NCBI GenBank assembly: GCA_019054805.1
Contig: JAHQIY010000017.1
Location: 248,001 to 312,000 of the forward strand
DNA from: Brachionus manjavacas
Lineage: Eukaryota > Rotifera > Eurotatoria > Ploima > Brachionidae
Reading direction: 5' to 3'
DNA length: 64,000 nt
Numbering within the stretch: the stretch's first letter is position 1; every line of letters begins with the position of its first letter. Under the pieces are notes generated by a model. The model worked only from the letters and a program-made list of their open reading frames with translations. It was not told the origin of the DNA and made no database searches. Positions 11,985-23,015 of the stretch are shown in pieces. Both the position numbers and the translations under genes were made by a program.

Positions 11985-12060
11985 ACCCTCAGTGGGTTTT
12001 GAACCCTCGATCCTCTGCTTGAATGACTAACACGCAAACCATTCGGCTATACAGGCTATC
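11985..12060 (-). repeat. tRNA-derived SINE or tRNA pseudogene
   Basis: On the minus strand the sequence begins GCCTGTATAGCCGAATGG, containing an A-box-like TAGCCGAATGG. About 40 nt later comes a perfect B box within GGGTTCAAAACCC. The 5' and 3' ends do not pair into an acceptor stem and the anticodon arm is poor, so a functional tRNA is unlikely. A tRNA-derived SINE head is the best reading. Confidence 0.55.
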
Positions 12061-12299
12061 AATATAATGAATTGAAGCAAATTTTTTTATTTCTAAAAAA
12101 AAATATTTAAGACAGGGTCTAGATTTCAGCATATCTTAAAACTTGATAAAATTTTTTTTATATATATTAGATTTAAATATAGCGTTTTTTTTGCTAGTGA
12201 GGTTCTTCATTTTTTTTACATAACTGTCGAGAAGAAATCAAAAAAATTGAATACTCAAAAATCACACTAATAACTTTTTCCTCTATTTTAAATAGCTTG

Positions 12300-12770
12300 C
12301 CTTTTCAAAAAATTTAGATGAGTGAAGCAAAAATTAAAAAAATACGTGACTTTTGTACAACAATTAAAAATGCTGGTCAGTTAATGAAGATGATGCTCCG
12401 AGTTTGGGTCAAATCGCGGAGACATTGAAAATTAATAAATTAATTTACTTTAGAATTTAAAAAACTGTCTGAAATATCGATAATCTTAGGACAGACTTGG
12501 AAACTATCAAAGATTTGAAAACCGATGAAGATTCATTAAAGACAGAGATAGGAACTTAATGAATAGATTTGCACGCAAGTATTGAAACCGTAGATACAAG
12601 CATCAATAATTTGAATTCATATTTTTTTATTTATTCAATGAACGCCTTGTAGGCGACGTAAAAAGAAAAACATCCAAATAAAAAAGAAAAGATTAAGACA
12701 AAAGAAGAGTATTTGATAATTTTTATTTAAATGTTTATTTTTTGCTTAGTTTTAATTCCAATAATTAAAA
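12300..12770 (+). other. Possible worn LINE ORF1 region
   Basis: Frames here give charged, coiled-coil-like peptides (for example a stretch with DLETIKDLKTDEDSLKTEI) broken by stops, directly upstream of a same-strand LINE C-terminus. This would fit a decayed ORF1 of the same element, but no nucleic-acid-binding motif is visible. Confidence 0.25.
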
Positions 12771-12789
12771 CTAAGCTAGTTGTTTTTTT

Positions 12790-13285
12790 TTTCTCAAACT
12801 AAAACTAAAACTTTTTTTTTCTCTTTCCATTCGTTTTTAGATTCTACGATTTCATCAATCGAAGAACTATTCAATTCTAGTCATTTTAATCTAAGTAAAC
12901 TAAGTAACTCAATTGAATTGTCCAAGATCGTATTCAAAAGCTTTATTCGCTCCCAGTTCGATTACTCTTTTATTCCGGTCTCATGCCCCACACGAAAAAT
13001 AAGCTCTGATCTACAAAAACTATAGAAAAAAATATTAAGGCACATTAAGTATTTTATGATCAAGACAAGAATAACCAAAATTCACCAGCATTTAAAACTC
13101 GACACGTAAGCTACAAGATCCGAATGTATTTTACACAGATTTCTCCAAAAACGAATTGAGCATCAGCAATTTAACAGCGACTTAAAGGAGTACTTTTCCA
13201 CTGCACTAGATTCGAATCAAAAATTTTATACACTTTTTGGAAAGTTCAATTTTATTTTACAGGACATCCGAAGATAAATATGCAA
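12790..13285 (+). pseudogene. 3' fragment of a non-LTR retrotransposon (LINE)
   Basis: The translation FIRSQFDYSFIPV and CPTRKISSDLQKL, followed after a stop by ILRHIKYF and TRITKIHQHLKLDT, matches the post-RT C-terminal region of jockey-like LINEs (pattern RxxxDY, then LQxxQNKxLR). It is cut by a stop at 13023 and has lost the RT core, so it is a dead 5'-truncated copy. Confidence 0.7.
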
Positions 13286-14255
13286 TTATTTCATTATTTC
13301 GCAAAATTTAGTCAATTTTTATTTTCACTTATTTATTCTTAGACATTTATCTTTTTGATTTTTTATGTTTTTATTCAATCGCTAGGCTGATAAGAAGGAC
13401 TGTGATCCATTCTGAACTGCCTGGGGTATTCCCTAAAACTATTTCGTTAATTCTCCTATCATTTTTCTGTAGATTTCTTTTTCAATTTTTCAAGGCATTG
13501 AGTCAAAAATACCAGTGTTTAGTTGCTTCGACATTTCTTTAATTTTTAGGTTAAGTAGAATTAAGACATCGTAATCCAACTCTTCACATTCTAAATACTT
13601 AGCTTTCTGCATTAAGCTGGATTTGATGCTTAAATTTTTTCTCTCATTATCGCATTCTCCTAACACTTCCAATATTTTTTTCGTTTGCTCATTTTTAGAA
13701 AGTCTTTTTTAAAAATTCTATTTTTTCTATGATCAGTTCCAGTTCCATTTATCAGCAAAACAAACTCGGACTGTTTTTGCGATTTAGCAAAAACTGAGGA
13801 AAATGCAAAAAAACGTTCATTGAATTTTAAATTTTGCTTGAGTCAAGAATCAAAAATTGCATGGGTTCAAGTTATTTAAGCTTCATTTTTATTCTATTTT
13901 TTATAAATTTTATCTAGATGAGATATGATGTTAGCAAAAATTTTGGCAAAAATTTTCATTCTATAACAAAAGCAAATAGAAATCAAATATCGGCAATATG
14001 TATTTATTATAAGATTCCACGTATCCAAAGCTTAGTAAGGGTAAATATACAATTAGAGAATTCAACGGAATACAAAATCTTAAACTCATCATTAGTTTTC
14101 AAAAAAATCAAAACTATTTCAACTTATTCAAAAATATTTTTTTAAAAAAATTAAAATTTTTTATATTGCTTCTAAGCAAAAGCTAAAACACCAGCAAAGC
14201 ATTTCTGGTTAGAAAATAATCAAATAAAAATATTTTTGAAAATTTTTGTTTTATG
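13286..14255. other. AT-rich stretch, no supported gene
   Basis: Short frames at 13490-13672 (minus) and 13918-14145 (plus) carry no motif. The part up to about 13470 may be 3' UTR of the preceding LINE. Confidence 0.4.
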
Positions 14256-16265
14256 TTAGTAGTAGTAGTAGTAGTTTTGACTGTAGCTGGCTAGCCAGCG
14301 AGTGTGCTGATAAGGCACACTTTGACAGCTGATGTGATTGATTGCTGCTCATCCAGCAATCAAAGCCTGCTTTAAAGCTGTTAACATTAGGGGCTTCAAC
14401 TAATTGATTTGGCAGTGAGTTCCATATGTTAGCGGTTCTGTCGAAAAAAAAGTTATCTCTATGTGGAGCCTCGAAATTTCTTTGTGATATTTGAAGCAGT
14501 GACCTCTTCCTTGGATTTTGGTGACATTAAAATTGTTGCTTTTTTCAACCAATTCTATTCCATGCATGAACTTGTATAATTGAATTAGATCACCTCTTTT
14601 TCTTCTTTCCACCAGATTTGGAATGTTTAAAGCCTTCAATCTGCTTTCATACGGTTTGTTTCTAATTGAAGAAACAAATTTCGTAGCTCTGCGTTGAATC
14701 CTCTCAAGATTCTCACAATCCGACTTAAGAAATGGAGACCATACAGGCACAGCAAATTCCAAAAGAGGACGAACAAAAGTTAAATACAATGATCTAAATA
14801 ACTTAGAATCAAAACGAGCGAATGATTTCCTGATGCGACCCAACATTTGATTTGCTTTGTTTGTAGCCTCTATCACTTGGTTTTTCCATTTGAGATTTGT
14901 ATTGAAGATAACTCCAAGATCTCTTTCGGTTTCGGACGTTGATAACTGTTTACCATTAATAGAATAAGTGAATTCTTTGTTTTTATGACCGTAATGCATA
15001 ACCACACATTTTGATGTGTTGAAGAGAAGAAGCAAATCTTGAGTCCACTTGAAAATTAAATCTAAATCTGATTGAAGTTTCACTGCGCTTATTTCTGATA
15101 CCGTTTGCGAGAATATTTTTGTATCATCTGCATACATTTTGACAATATTCTCTATTCCTTTTGGTAGATCATTGATATACAAAACGAACAAAAGTGGACC
15201 AATCACTGATCCTTGTGGTACACCGCTAAAAATCTCTACCCAATCCGACAAAATTTCACCTTGAACAACTCGTTGTCTTCTATTTTTCAAAAAAGCTTCA
15301 ATCCATTTTAGTGTCAGACCATCAAAGCCATACGCTTTCAATTTAGCTATTAGTCGTCTGTGCGGAAAAGTATCAAATGCTTTCGCAAAATATAGCAGAA
15401 TTACATCAACAGGAATATTTTTGTCTAGACTCATTGAGATGAAATCTAGAGTTTCCATAAGATTAGATGTACATGACTTTTTCCTGACAAATCCATGCTG
15501 TTCTTTAGATATAATATTGTTCTTATAAAGATAGTCTTCCATTTTGGTTCTTATTATGCTTTCCATTATTTTGCACGGAATTGAAGTTAAAGACACGGGA
15601 CGATAATTGCTGGCCGTTGATTTATCACCTTTTTTAAACAATGGAGTAATATTTGCTGATCTGAATTGTATTGGAAGCTGACTATTAGATAAAGACTTTC
15701 TGAAAATTAAAGTTAAAGGAACAGTAAAAGCTTCTGCACAGTTTTTTAGAAATAGCGGATGAAGCTTGTCTACACCACATGATTTATTTTGATTAAGGTC
15801 TTGTAATTTTATATAAACCACTTCATAACTAATATCATTTGGTTCAATGTCAATATATTCTGAACAGTTTTCATTTAGTTCAGCTACAAAAGGTGGAAGC
15901 TCCCCATCTTGTTCAATAACAAAAACATCTTGAAAACATTTATTTAGTAGATTTGATATCTCTTTCGGTTCTTGCGTTAATTCATTGTTTGACTTCTTTA
16001 ATGCTTTGATTGATTCTCTGATTACTTGTTGATCATTTAGATATTTGTATAATAATTTTGGATTCTTCTTAGCTTTATCTACTAAATTTTATTCATAAGT
16101 TAGTCTGGCTCTTTTTATTTCAGAAGAAACTAATTTACAGATACTTTTGTAATCATTATAAAGATTCATATCCTTCCAGTTACATGAACAGTTCCTGTAT
16201 CTAAGATTTTTCTTATTCCTAATTAAGATCTTGAGATCATCTTTTATCCAAATAAACTCATCGTT
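14256..16265 (-). mobile_element. 5'-truncated CR1-like LINE with a defective reverse transcriptase
   Basis: Minus-strand non-LTR element. The longest frame (15821-14400) covers most of the RT: fingers, TPLFKKGDKS, NYRPVSLTS, GVPQGSVIGPLLFVLYINDL, the YADD active-site box and the thumb. It then has the CR1-type C-terminal block RIQRRATKFV and RRKRGDLIQLYKF. The frame shifts near 14475; the continuation RDNFFFDRTANIWNSLP lies in another frame. Upstream, the endonuclease-RT linker runs to about 16260 with an in-frame stop, and the endonuclease is absent. In RT motif A the usual Asp before FAKAFD is Tyr (ILLYFAKAFD), removing a catalytic residue. The 3' end is a (CTA)n tail on the element strand (14256-14275). 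Confidence 0.88.
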
Positions 16266-17470
16266 TAATAAAATAAAATTAAATTTAAAACATAAAAATT
16301 CAATATTTTGTAATTTTCACTAGAAATTTCGCACAATGATAATTATCATGGTGTCATAGAGCCTTATAAAAAAAATTTAACATCAGTTTGTTTTTGTTAA
16401 TAAATTAGGCCTGGAGGCTCAACAACAAACTTCCATTTTATAAAAAATAAATTTTTCAGCACTTAAATAAAAATTTTATAATCATATTTAAAGCAATTTT
16501 CAATTATTTTGTTTTTGTTAAAGAGGAGATTTTTTAAGAACACCTCGCTTAGTATAAAATTATAAATATTTTTAATTTTAAATGACTGAACAGAATTTCG
16601 GCCTATATATTCTAACTTTTATTAATAGAATGAATTAGTTTGAGTTGATGTTAATTTGGCATAAAATGAAGAATTTTTAAGATATTGTGAAAAAATTTTT
16701 TTTCTGTTCCATTCTTCTTCATTTTATGTATCCCTTCTGATCAAGTTATAAAAAAAAATTAAAAACAAATAAGGTTAGAATATAATAAGAATTTAAAAAA
16801 AATATAAATTAAATTTAAAAAAGAATGACTAAAAGAAGTTAAATTGGGATCTAAAGAAAAGCTAGATCAAAAATTTAATTGAAAATTTTTATTCAAATTT
16901 TTAAATAAAAGAAAAATAGTCAAAAATGTTTTTGTTATAAATTAATTACTGTGCTTTTTTTACAAATTTCATAATTTTCGATTTTATTTTTCGGTTTTAG
17001 TCACACTAATTACGAATTAAGATAAAAATTTGCTATTTAATCAAGTTTAATTTAATTTTTTCTGATTTAGTTAGGAAATCAAAAATGAGTGAAGAAAAAA
17101 ACTATTTAATGCTTTTGTCCAAAAATCATGTAACTTAACTAAAGTCATATAATAATCCACCAAAAATTGTTTGTTTGGTATTGTCAACAGTAATGGTTTT
17201 TTTTGAACAAGAACCAGACTGGAACAAAATTAGAAAATTTGCATGTAAAAAATTTAATTAATATAATGAGGTTCGAAGCAGTTTTTAGAGCAGATTATTT
17301 TTAAATTTACTTGCTATAATTTTCTGAAAAGTCTTTAAAAAGATTGAACAAATTTGAATCTTAAATTTTTTAGTTGATTTAAATTTGTCTTCTTACATCA
17401 CATTTTAGGAAATTTTATCTGCTCCAGAAAAAATTGTTCTCTACTTCACAGTCTCTTTTGAAATTTTTTT
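16266..17470. other. AT-rich stretch, no supported gene
   Basis: No coding frame or repeat end recognised between the LINE and the foldback element. Confidence 0.4.
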
Positions 17471-17477
17471 AAAATTA

Positions 17478-17835
17478 AGGGGTTGTGAAGTTCATTTCAA
17501 TTCGATCTTTTCAATTCAGAAAAAGTTAAATAACTTTTTTACTAAAAGAGATAATTTAGTTCTGTAAAATGCTTAATGGTTAAGCAACTTTGCTTAACAC
17601 AAAAATAAATGTCTGCAAAAACTCTGCAATGTAATTGCACACTTGATTGGAATACTTTTTAATGGCGTGCAAAATACAGAAAATTGCAGAGTATTTTGCT
17701 GACTTATTTTACTGCATTAAGCAAATTAGCTTATAATTAAGCATTTTACAGAACTAAATTATCTCCTTTAGTAAAAAAGTTATTAAATTTTTTCTGAATT
17801 GAAAAAATCGAATTGAAACGAACTTCACAACCCCT
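17478..17835. mobile_element. 358-bp foldback/MITE element
   Basis: A nearly complete palindrome. The left end AGGGGTTGTGAAGTTC is repeated inverted at the right end, and arm similarity continues inward for more than 150 bp (shared blocks include ATAATTTAGTTCTGTAAAAT). The element is flanked by a 7-nt direct repeat AAAATTA (17471-17477 and 17836-17842), consistent with a target-site duplication. It has no coding capacity. The superfamily is uncertain. Confidence 0.82.
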
Positions 17836-18109
17836 AAAATTAATTTTCTTTATAAAGCGGACCCATGTTTTTTGCATCTTCTAATTCATAATTAAATTTG
17901 AATTTATTAATACAAAATTGATTGAAATAAAACTTTTATATAAGCTCTAAAATTGTTTTAATCTTTTTGTTTTGTTTATCAAATTGACACTTTGGATTTT
18001 ACATTTATATAAACCAATGTAACTTTATCTCAAAATTCACTCTATAATTTAAGAATCCTAATAACTAATAACATATCTCAAGATCAGGCTTTTAAACCTT
18101 GATCGAGAT

Positions 18110-18335
18110 ATTTTTGGAACTCTCTAGCTTCAGAAAGATTGCAATCAACGTTCCACTTGAAAAAAAACGTCGTGCAGGTCGTCCGAAAGAAGCAACAAAA
18201 GCATTGACAAAATAGACGATTGAAACTCAAGCATTCATGGAAATAGGCATCATTAGTTGTGGAGAGTCTGAAACAGATAAGATAGTCGAGCAGCCTTTAG
18301 CAAAAAAGAGAAGATTGGAAAACAATGAATAAGTA
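18110..18335 (+). pseudogene. Orphan C-terminal piece of a MULE-type transposase
   Basis: The plus strand reads VPLEKKRRAGRPKEATKAL, a stop, then a further acidic/basic tail ending KKRRLENNE. It resembles the region after the SWIM finger in the MULE protein at 57.9-58.6 kb (IESNRKRGAPKKN). There is no SWIM motif or catalytic domain nearby. The assignment rests on this short resemblance. Confidence 0.4.
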
Positions 18336-19733
18336 ATAAATAATAAACGCGGAGACCGAATACCAGCCCAATCGAAAAACACAAAAAAAATAAATTAAGT
18401 ATTTTTTTGTCCGTAAAAATATAATTTATTTTAATTTTAATTTTTTTTTCTACTTAGAAAATAAGTGTTGTATTAAAAATAAATGAATTAATAAAAATTT
18501 TGTTCTAAATTCTGAATTTTAGTTGTTTTATTGGAAAAAATAAAAAAATGTAATAATTATGTGCCAAATTTAATTCATGTACCTATTTTTAGATCAAAAT
18601 AAATAATTAAAATCGTCAAAGACTACATATTGATTGTCATCCGCATTTCTAAGAAGTTAAACCGCTTGTAAAATTTTAACTTATAAAAGAAATTATTTAA
18701 TTAGTTTGATAAAGTGAATTTTTTTATTTTTTCAATTAATTTTAATTAATATCGTAATAATTCCACTGAATTAATATCTTTTAATTTTTAAATCAAAAAT
18801 TTCATAATTTTCTTTTCCTTAATTAGCAATTTTTATATTTTAATAATTTTTTTTGTTAATAAATTTTTTTATCTTTTAATATTTGAATAATTTTTTAAAT
18901 ATTTAATGGCAATAATTATCTTTTAAATTACAAAAAATTTTTCGAAAAAAAAATTTGTCACTTTATATTTTTCTCTCTTTATTATAATTATTATATTATT
19001 TTGAAAAAAAAATTAAAAACTATAACTTAATTCATTATTTAAGAAATTTTCTATCAATTTAAATTTTTTTCTCTCAAAAATTTCAAGTTGATGTTGTAAC
19101 AGTTTCAAAACTTTATTATCAAAACTAGTCTAGACGGAACTGAAAGGGGGGTTTATGGCCATTCCCAAATTCCCAGGGTCCAATTCCCCAAACTTTCATT
19201 TAAATAAATGAATAAAATATTTTTTAGAATTTGAACAAAAAATTTGGAATTAAAGCCATTCTAAATAATTTTATATTTTCACATTTAAATGATTTTATTT
19301 TTCACAATATTCTTGTGCAATATTTCAGAAAATTAAAAAAAAATTACTGTTGAAAAATCCTAAATAAAAATTTTCAAAGATTTTGCACAAAAAACATTAG
19401 AAAATATAAAAACATGAAAATTTATGTAAAATTGCGGTGAAGATGATCAACTCGATGTAGTAACCTCTTTTTCAGATCTGAAATGTTGCTCAAAAAGGTA
19501 TTGTAAAAGGAGATGGATAGAAAAGGGACAAATTTTAAAAATTTTATTTTGAACTAATTTTGTTATTCAATTTATCTAAATCTTTTGTGAGTCATCATCA
19601 TCATTAATTAAATCATCGTGATCTCAACACATATATACTGGGTATCGTCTGCCATTTTAATTAGCTCATAAGCCTTTGTTGCTGTCCTTAAAGTAAAACC
19701 ATTGCAAGACTTTGAATTGCATGATAAAGTTAT

Positions 19734-20340
19734 AATAATAATAATAATAGTTTATATTCTACGTTCAATTTATTTAATCTAAAATGACAAAGCAGGAAGA
19801 CTAAAGTAGTCCCGCTATAGTAGACTTTTCATTTTTTATTATTTCTACCGACATTATCCAGTCTGTTTTTGAACTGGTTAATCGAACTTGACGTGACAAC
19901 TGACGTTCACTACTCGGTTATATAGAAAGTTTCGCCTTGCTTCACATTTTGTTAGCTGAGAGCGAATGTGATGCTTTGCTCCCCTTACTCCTCCACTTGG
20001 TCCTTCATTATTAACTGAACTCATAAATTCCGCATCATAATGCCATTTGACATGATTATATTTGCTTTGAATTTTATAAAATTGAATCAGATCTCCACGC
20101 TCTCGCCTTTCTTTTAGAGTTTCCAATCCTAAATTAGCTAACCTTGACTCATAATTTAGACTTCTTATCTGTGAGACAAGTTTCGTTGCTCGTCTTTGTA
20201 CTTGTTCTAGTCGAAATATATCCTTTTTTAAATAAGGACCCCAAGCAGGCACACAGTATTCAAAATGGGGTCTAACATATGTTATGTAAAGTTGCAAAAA
20301 TGATTGAGCATCCCAATACTCAAATGTTTTCTTGAGTATT
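19734..20340 (-). mobile_element. 3' fragment of a CR1-like LINE nested in the repeat copy
   Basis: The minus strand encodes YVRPHFEYCVPAWGPYLKKD, VQRRATKLVSQIRSLNYESR and ERRERGDLIQFYKI, the CR1-type region after the RT thumb. The 3' tail is a short (TTA)n run at the left edge. Comparison with the other repeat arm shows the uninterrupted site there (ATAAAG joined to CTGTGG). An AGTT-like duplication of about 4 nt flanks the insert. The element is 5'-truncated and lacks the RT core. Confidence 0.8.
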
Positions 20341-20509
20341 TTTTTAGTTGTGGTAATTTAAAACAAACCTGGAGCTTATAATGTAGATATGATCTGTGAT
20401 GGATTTATGAATAGATGTCTTTCCCAAAGATAAGAAGCAGAGATTTTAAAAAATTCAGATTTTAATTTTTAGATCACAGCCCTTTAAAACAAAATTTAAT
20501 TCAAAATTT

Positions 20510-20640
20510 TTTTTTGGAACTCTCTCTGGATTGCATAATTCATGAATTTTTTTTTTGTCGCAGAAAGACAGCTACCATAGTGAAACTACATCTAGTCTCG
20601 CTCCACAGGTCTCCTGCTGTAGCTTATTATTATTATTAAA
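20510..20640 (+). mobile_element. Short insert with (TTA)n end, probably a LINE or SINE 3' end
   Basis: About 130 bp, including GTCTCGCTCCACAGGTCTCC, are absent from the matching place in the other repeat arm. The insert ends in TTATTATTATTATT, like the LINE tails elsewhere in this window. No coding sequence is visible. Confidence 0.5.
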
Positions 20641-20959
20641 ATTTACTTTAGTTCAATTAAATATTAAAAAAAAATTTTGTTCCAAAACCATTTAACAACT
20701 CCGCTCAAAGCCTCAATTCAGCTTGAATCAATCTCAGATAAAATATTTATAATAGCTTATTTTTTTCTTTTTCAAATAATAGCTTTAGTAAATTAAAAAA
20801 AAAATTATTTGATTTAAATTCTTTCAGACTTTTAATAAAATTAATTTCGTTTTGCTTTCATTTTTAATCTTTACAGTTTTATTTAGAAATGCTCAATGTT
20901 CAAATTTAGAAGAAACTATAGACCGCCTTAAAATACTCAATTAGTCGTTTGATTTGAAA

Positions 20960-21598
20960 AATGTTGGCAGTGATATTTAAAAAAAAAAAAGCATCAGAAC
21001 AAAATTGTTACATAGATTAATTTCGATTCAAAAGACATACTTGTTTTCTTAGGCATTTGCCTGAAATTGTTATCATTTAGTTTTGTTTTATTTTCAAATA
21101 GCTAGAAATCAACATAAAAAATATTTAAGTGTTTGTAAAGTTTATTCTTTTTATTAAAAAAAAAAAAGAAAAAAAAGCCAAAAAAAAAAGGGCTCTTCTC
21201 AGCCTATAGTTGCGATTAAGCATTTTTTGTCGCGCATGAGCAATCCGTGAGCAGACAACAAATACGACAATGGAACCAGAATTGTTAAGCAATACATAAA
21301 TTACATAATCACATCGCATACGAACACACATATGTCGTAGTATGCACGATTCATTATTCACTCGTTTGGCTCCACGAGTCAAAATTAAGTTCATATTAGC
21401 CTAGAAACATGGAATTTATTATTATTATTATCACTATTATTCTTTATTTTGCACCACTTAAAATTTCCAACATTAATCTAAAAATTAAAATTAAATTTCA
21501 CCAAGAAAAACCAAAAAAAAAAAAGAATAAAAATTTCCAATTTCCAACACACACACACAGCCCTAAGAAACAATGAAGTGATAGACTTCGGATGCACA
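20960..21598. other. Upstream flank of SMG9
   Basis: Holds poly-A and (ATT)n stretches and a somewhat GC-richer patch at 21190-21400. A minus-strand frame at 21125-21394 has no recognisable domain and probably reflects promoter-region composition. A (CA)n run ends at 21560, just before the SMG9 start. Confidence 0.4.
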
Positions 21599-23015
21599 AT
21601 GTTGAACGTATCTTCTAAGAGCAACCAATTTGAGCGAGACGCCAAACGCAACCGATCATACAAGTCCAAGCACGATGATCTGCTGCTGCTCAAGCGTCCC
21701 ACCATACTGTCGAAGTCGCGGGCCGACATCGACAGCAGACCGGCGGCCAAGACGGCCGCGCATGTGGCCAAGGACGAGAACGTGAAGCCGGTGAGCAAGT
21801 CCGAGTCGTACACAGGCTTCAACAAGAGCCTGGCCAAACTCGACTCGGAGCTTTCCAGGCTTGTGCTCAAGCCGGCCAACCAACAGCAAGCCCCCAAGCC
21901 GCTCACAATTCAACAGCCTGTTACCGCCAGCCAAGACCCCGTTTGGCTGTTCAACGCATCGATCAAGCAGCGGCTGGCCATTCCCTCCATGAGCAGCTCG
22001 TGCAAGCTGCTCGACGAAAATCTGCAGCTGGCAGACACTCTCGATCACTTCTTGTCGGATGCAAACGAGAACTACACGGTGATCGGAGTGCTGGGCAAGA
22101 CGGGAGTGGGCAAGTCGACCGTAATGTCGCTGCTGAGCGGCTGCGATCAAAAGTGCGTGTTCAAGCCATCTGGCAGCGAAAGCGAAACAGCCAAGCACAA
22201 AACAAGCGGCATCGACTGCTACGTCACTACGGAGCGTGCCATTCTGCTCGACGTGCAGCCTCTGCTCAGCGCGTCCATCCTCGACAAAAGCATCAGCCAG
22301 AGCGAGCAGAGCAAAAAAGTGCTCGATCTCAAGTACCACGAGAACAGCGTGCACATGCAGTCAATTGAGCTGGCTTGTTTTTGTTTGTCGGTGTGCAATG
22401 TGGTCATTCTAATGGAGGACTGGTTCTTCGACCCCAACCTGATCACTTTGATGCACACGGCCGAGATGCTGCTGCCCAACATGTCCGAATACGACCAGGC
22501 CTTTCAGCATCGCACACACTTGGTCTATTGTTTGAACAAGTGCGACTCGCTTAGCCCGGTCGACTTGAAAATGATGAAGAGCGTGTACGAGAATTTCATG
22601 AAGGACTCCAAGCTGCTGGTCAAAGGCTCGCTGCACTCGGACATCAGCAGCGTGTCGAGTGCGTGCTTTCTGAAGAGCAAGCGCTGCCCAAAAGACGCCA
22701 GCGACGCCAACTTTGTCGTCCTGCCGTCGATGCGCACTGCGGAGCGTAAGTATTCTTGCCAAATTCTCGACTAAACATGCAGCTAATAGTTGGACTTTTG
22801 TTTTAGCGAGTGGAGAGACCGGCGGGTTCAATGGACTGGCCAGCATGAAGCGATCGATTAGAGCGCTGAGCAAAGAGCTGCTCTCGATCAAGGCGAACAG
22901 CGGACAGAGCAGTCACGTGTTCACGGAAAAAAAGTGGTTCGTTTATGCCGGCAAAGTGTGGGACACGATCAAAAAGTCCTCGTTCATAAGTGAATATAGT
23001 CGTTTAATGACATAA
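21599..23015 (+). CDS. SMG9: SMG9, nonsense-mediated decay factor, two exons
   Basis: SMG9 forms a GTPase-like dimer with SMG8 and controls the SMG1 kinase that phosphorylates UPF1 in nonsense-mediated decay. Exons 21599-22745 and 22807-23015 give 451 aa (human 520). The start is the first ATG in frame (MLNVSSKSNQ); codons upstream of it are open but lack an ATG. A disordered N-terminal third precedes the G domain. The P-loop GVLGKTGVGKST lies at residues 164-174. Family blocks follow: HKTSGIDCYVTTERAILLDV, then the stretch with ELACFCLSVCNVVILMEDWF, then a C-terminal KKWFVYAGKVWD. The 61-nt intron has GTAAGT and TTTTAG ends. Base use is strikingly GC-rich at third positions compared with most genes nearby, matched only by DBX. 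Confidence 0.95.

Larger units (their letters stand above)
18790..20950 (-). repeat. Left arm of a large dispersed inverted repeat (copy 1)
   Basis: Sequence from about 18.8 to 20.95 kb matches, in reverse complement, the stretch at 36.24-37.66 kb. Shared landmarks include TTTCAAGTTGATGTTGTAAC, AAACTTTCATTTAAATAAAT, CTGGGTATCGTCTGCCATTT and TTCAGCTTGAATCAATCTC. Copy 1 is longer because of two insertions: a LINE 3' fragment at about 19734-20340 and a shorter insert with a (TTA)n end at about 20510-20640. The family is not recognised. Confidence 0.8.

Noticed and set aside
21125..21394. 89-codon minus-strand frame near SMG9
   Set aside because: Ends in poly-A-derived codons and has no domain; more likely promoter-region sequence.
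21656..22354. Minus-strand frame of 232 codons opposite SMG9
   Set aside because: Antisense shadow of a GC-rich coding exon; SMG9 is confirmed by family motifs on the plus strand.
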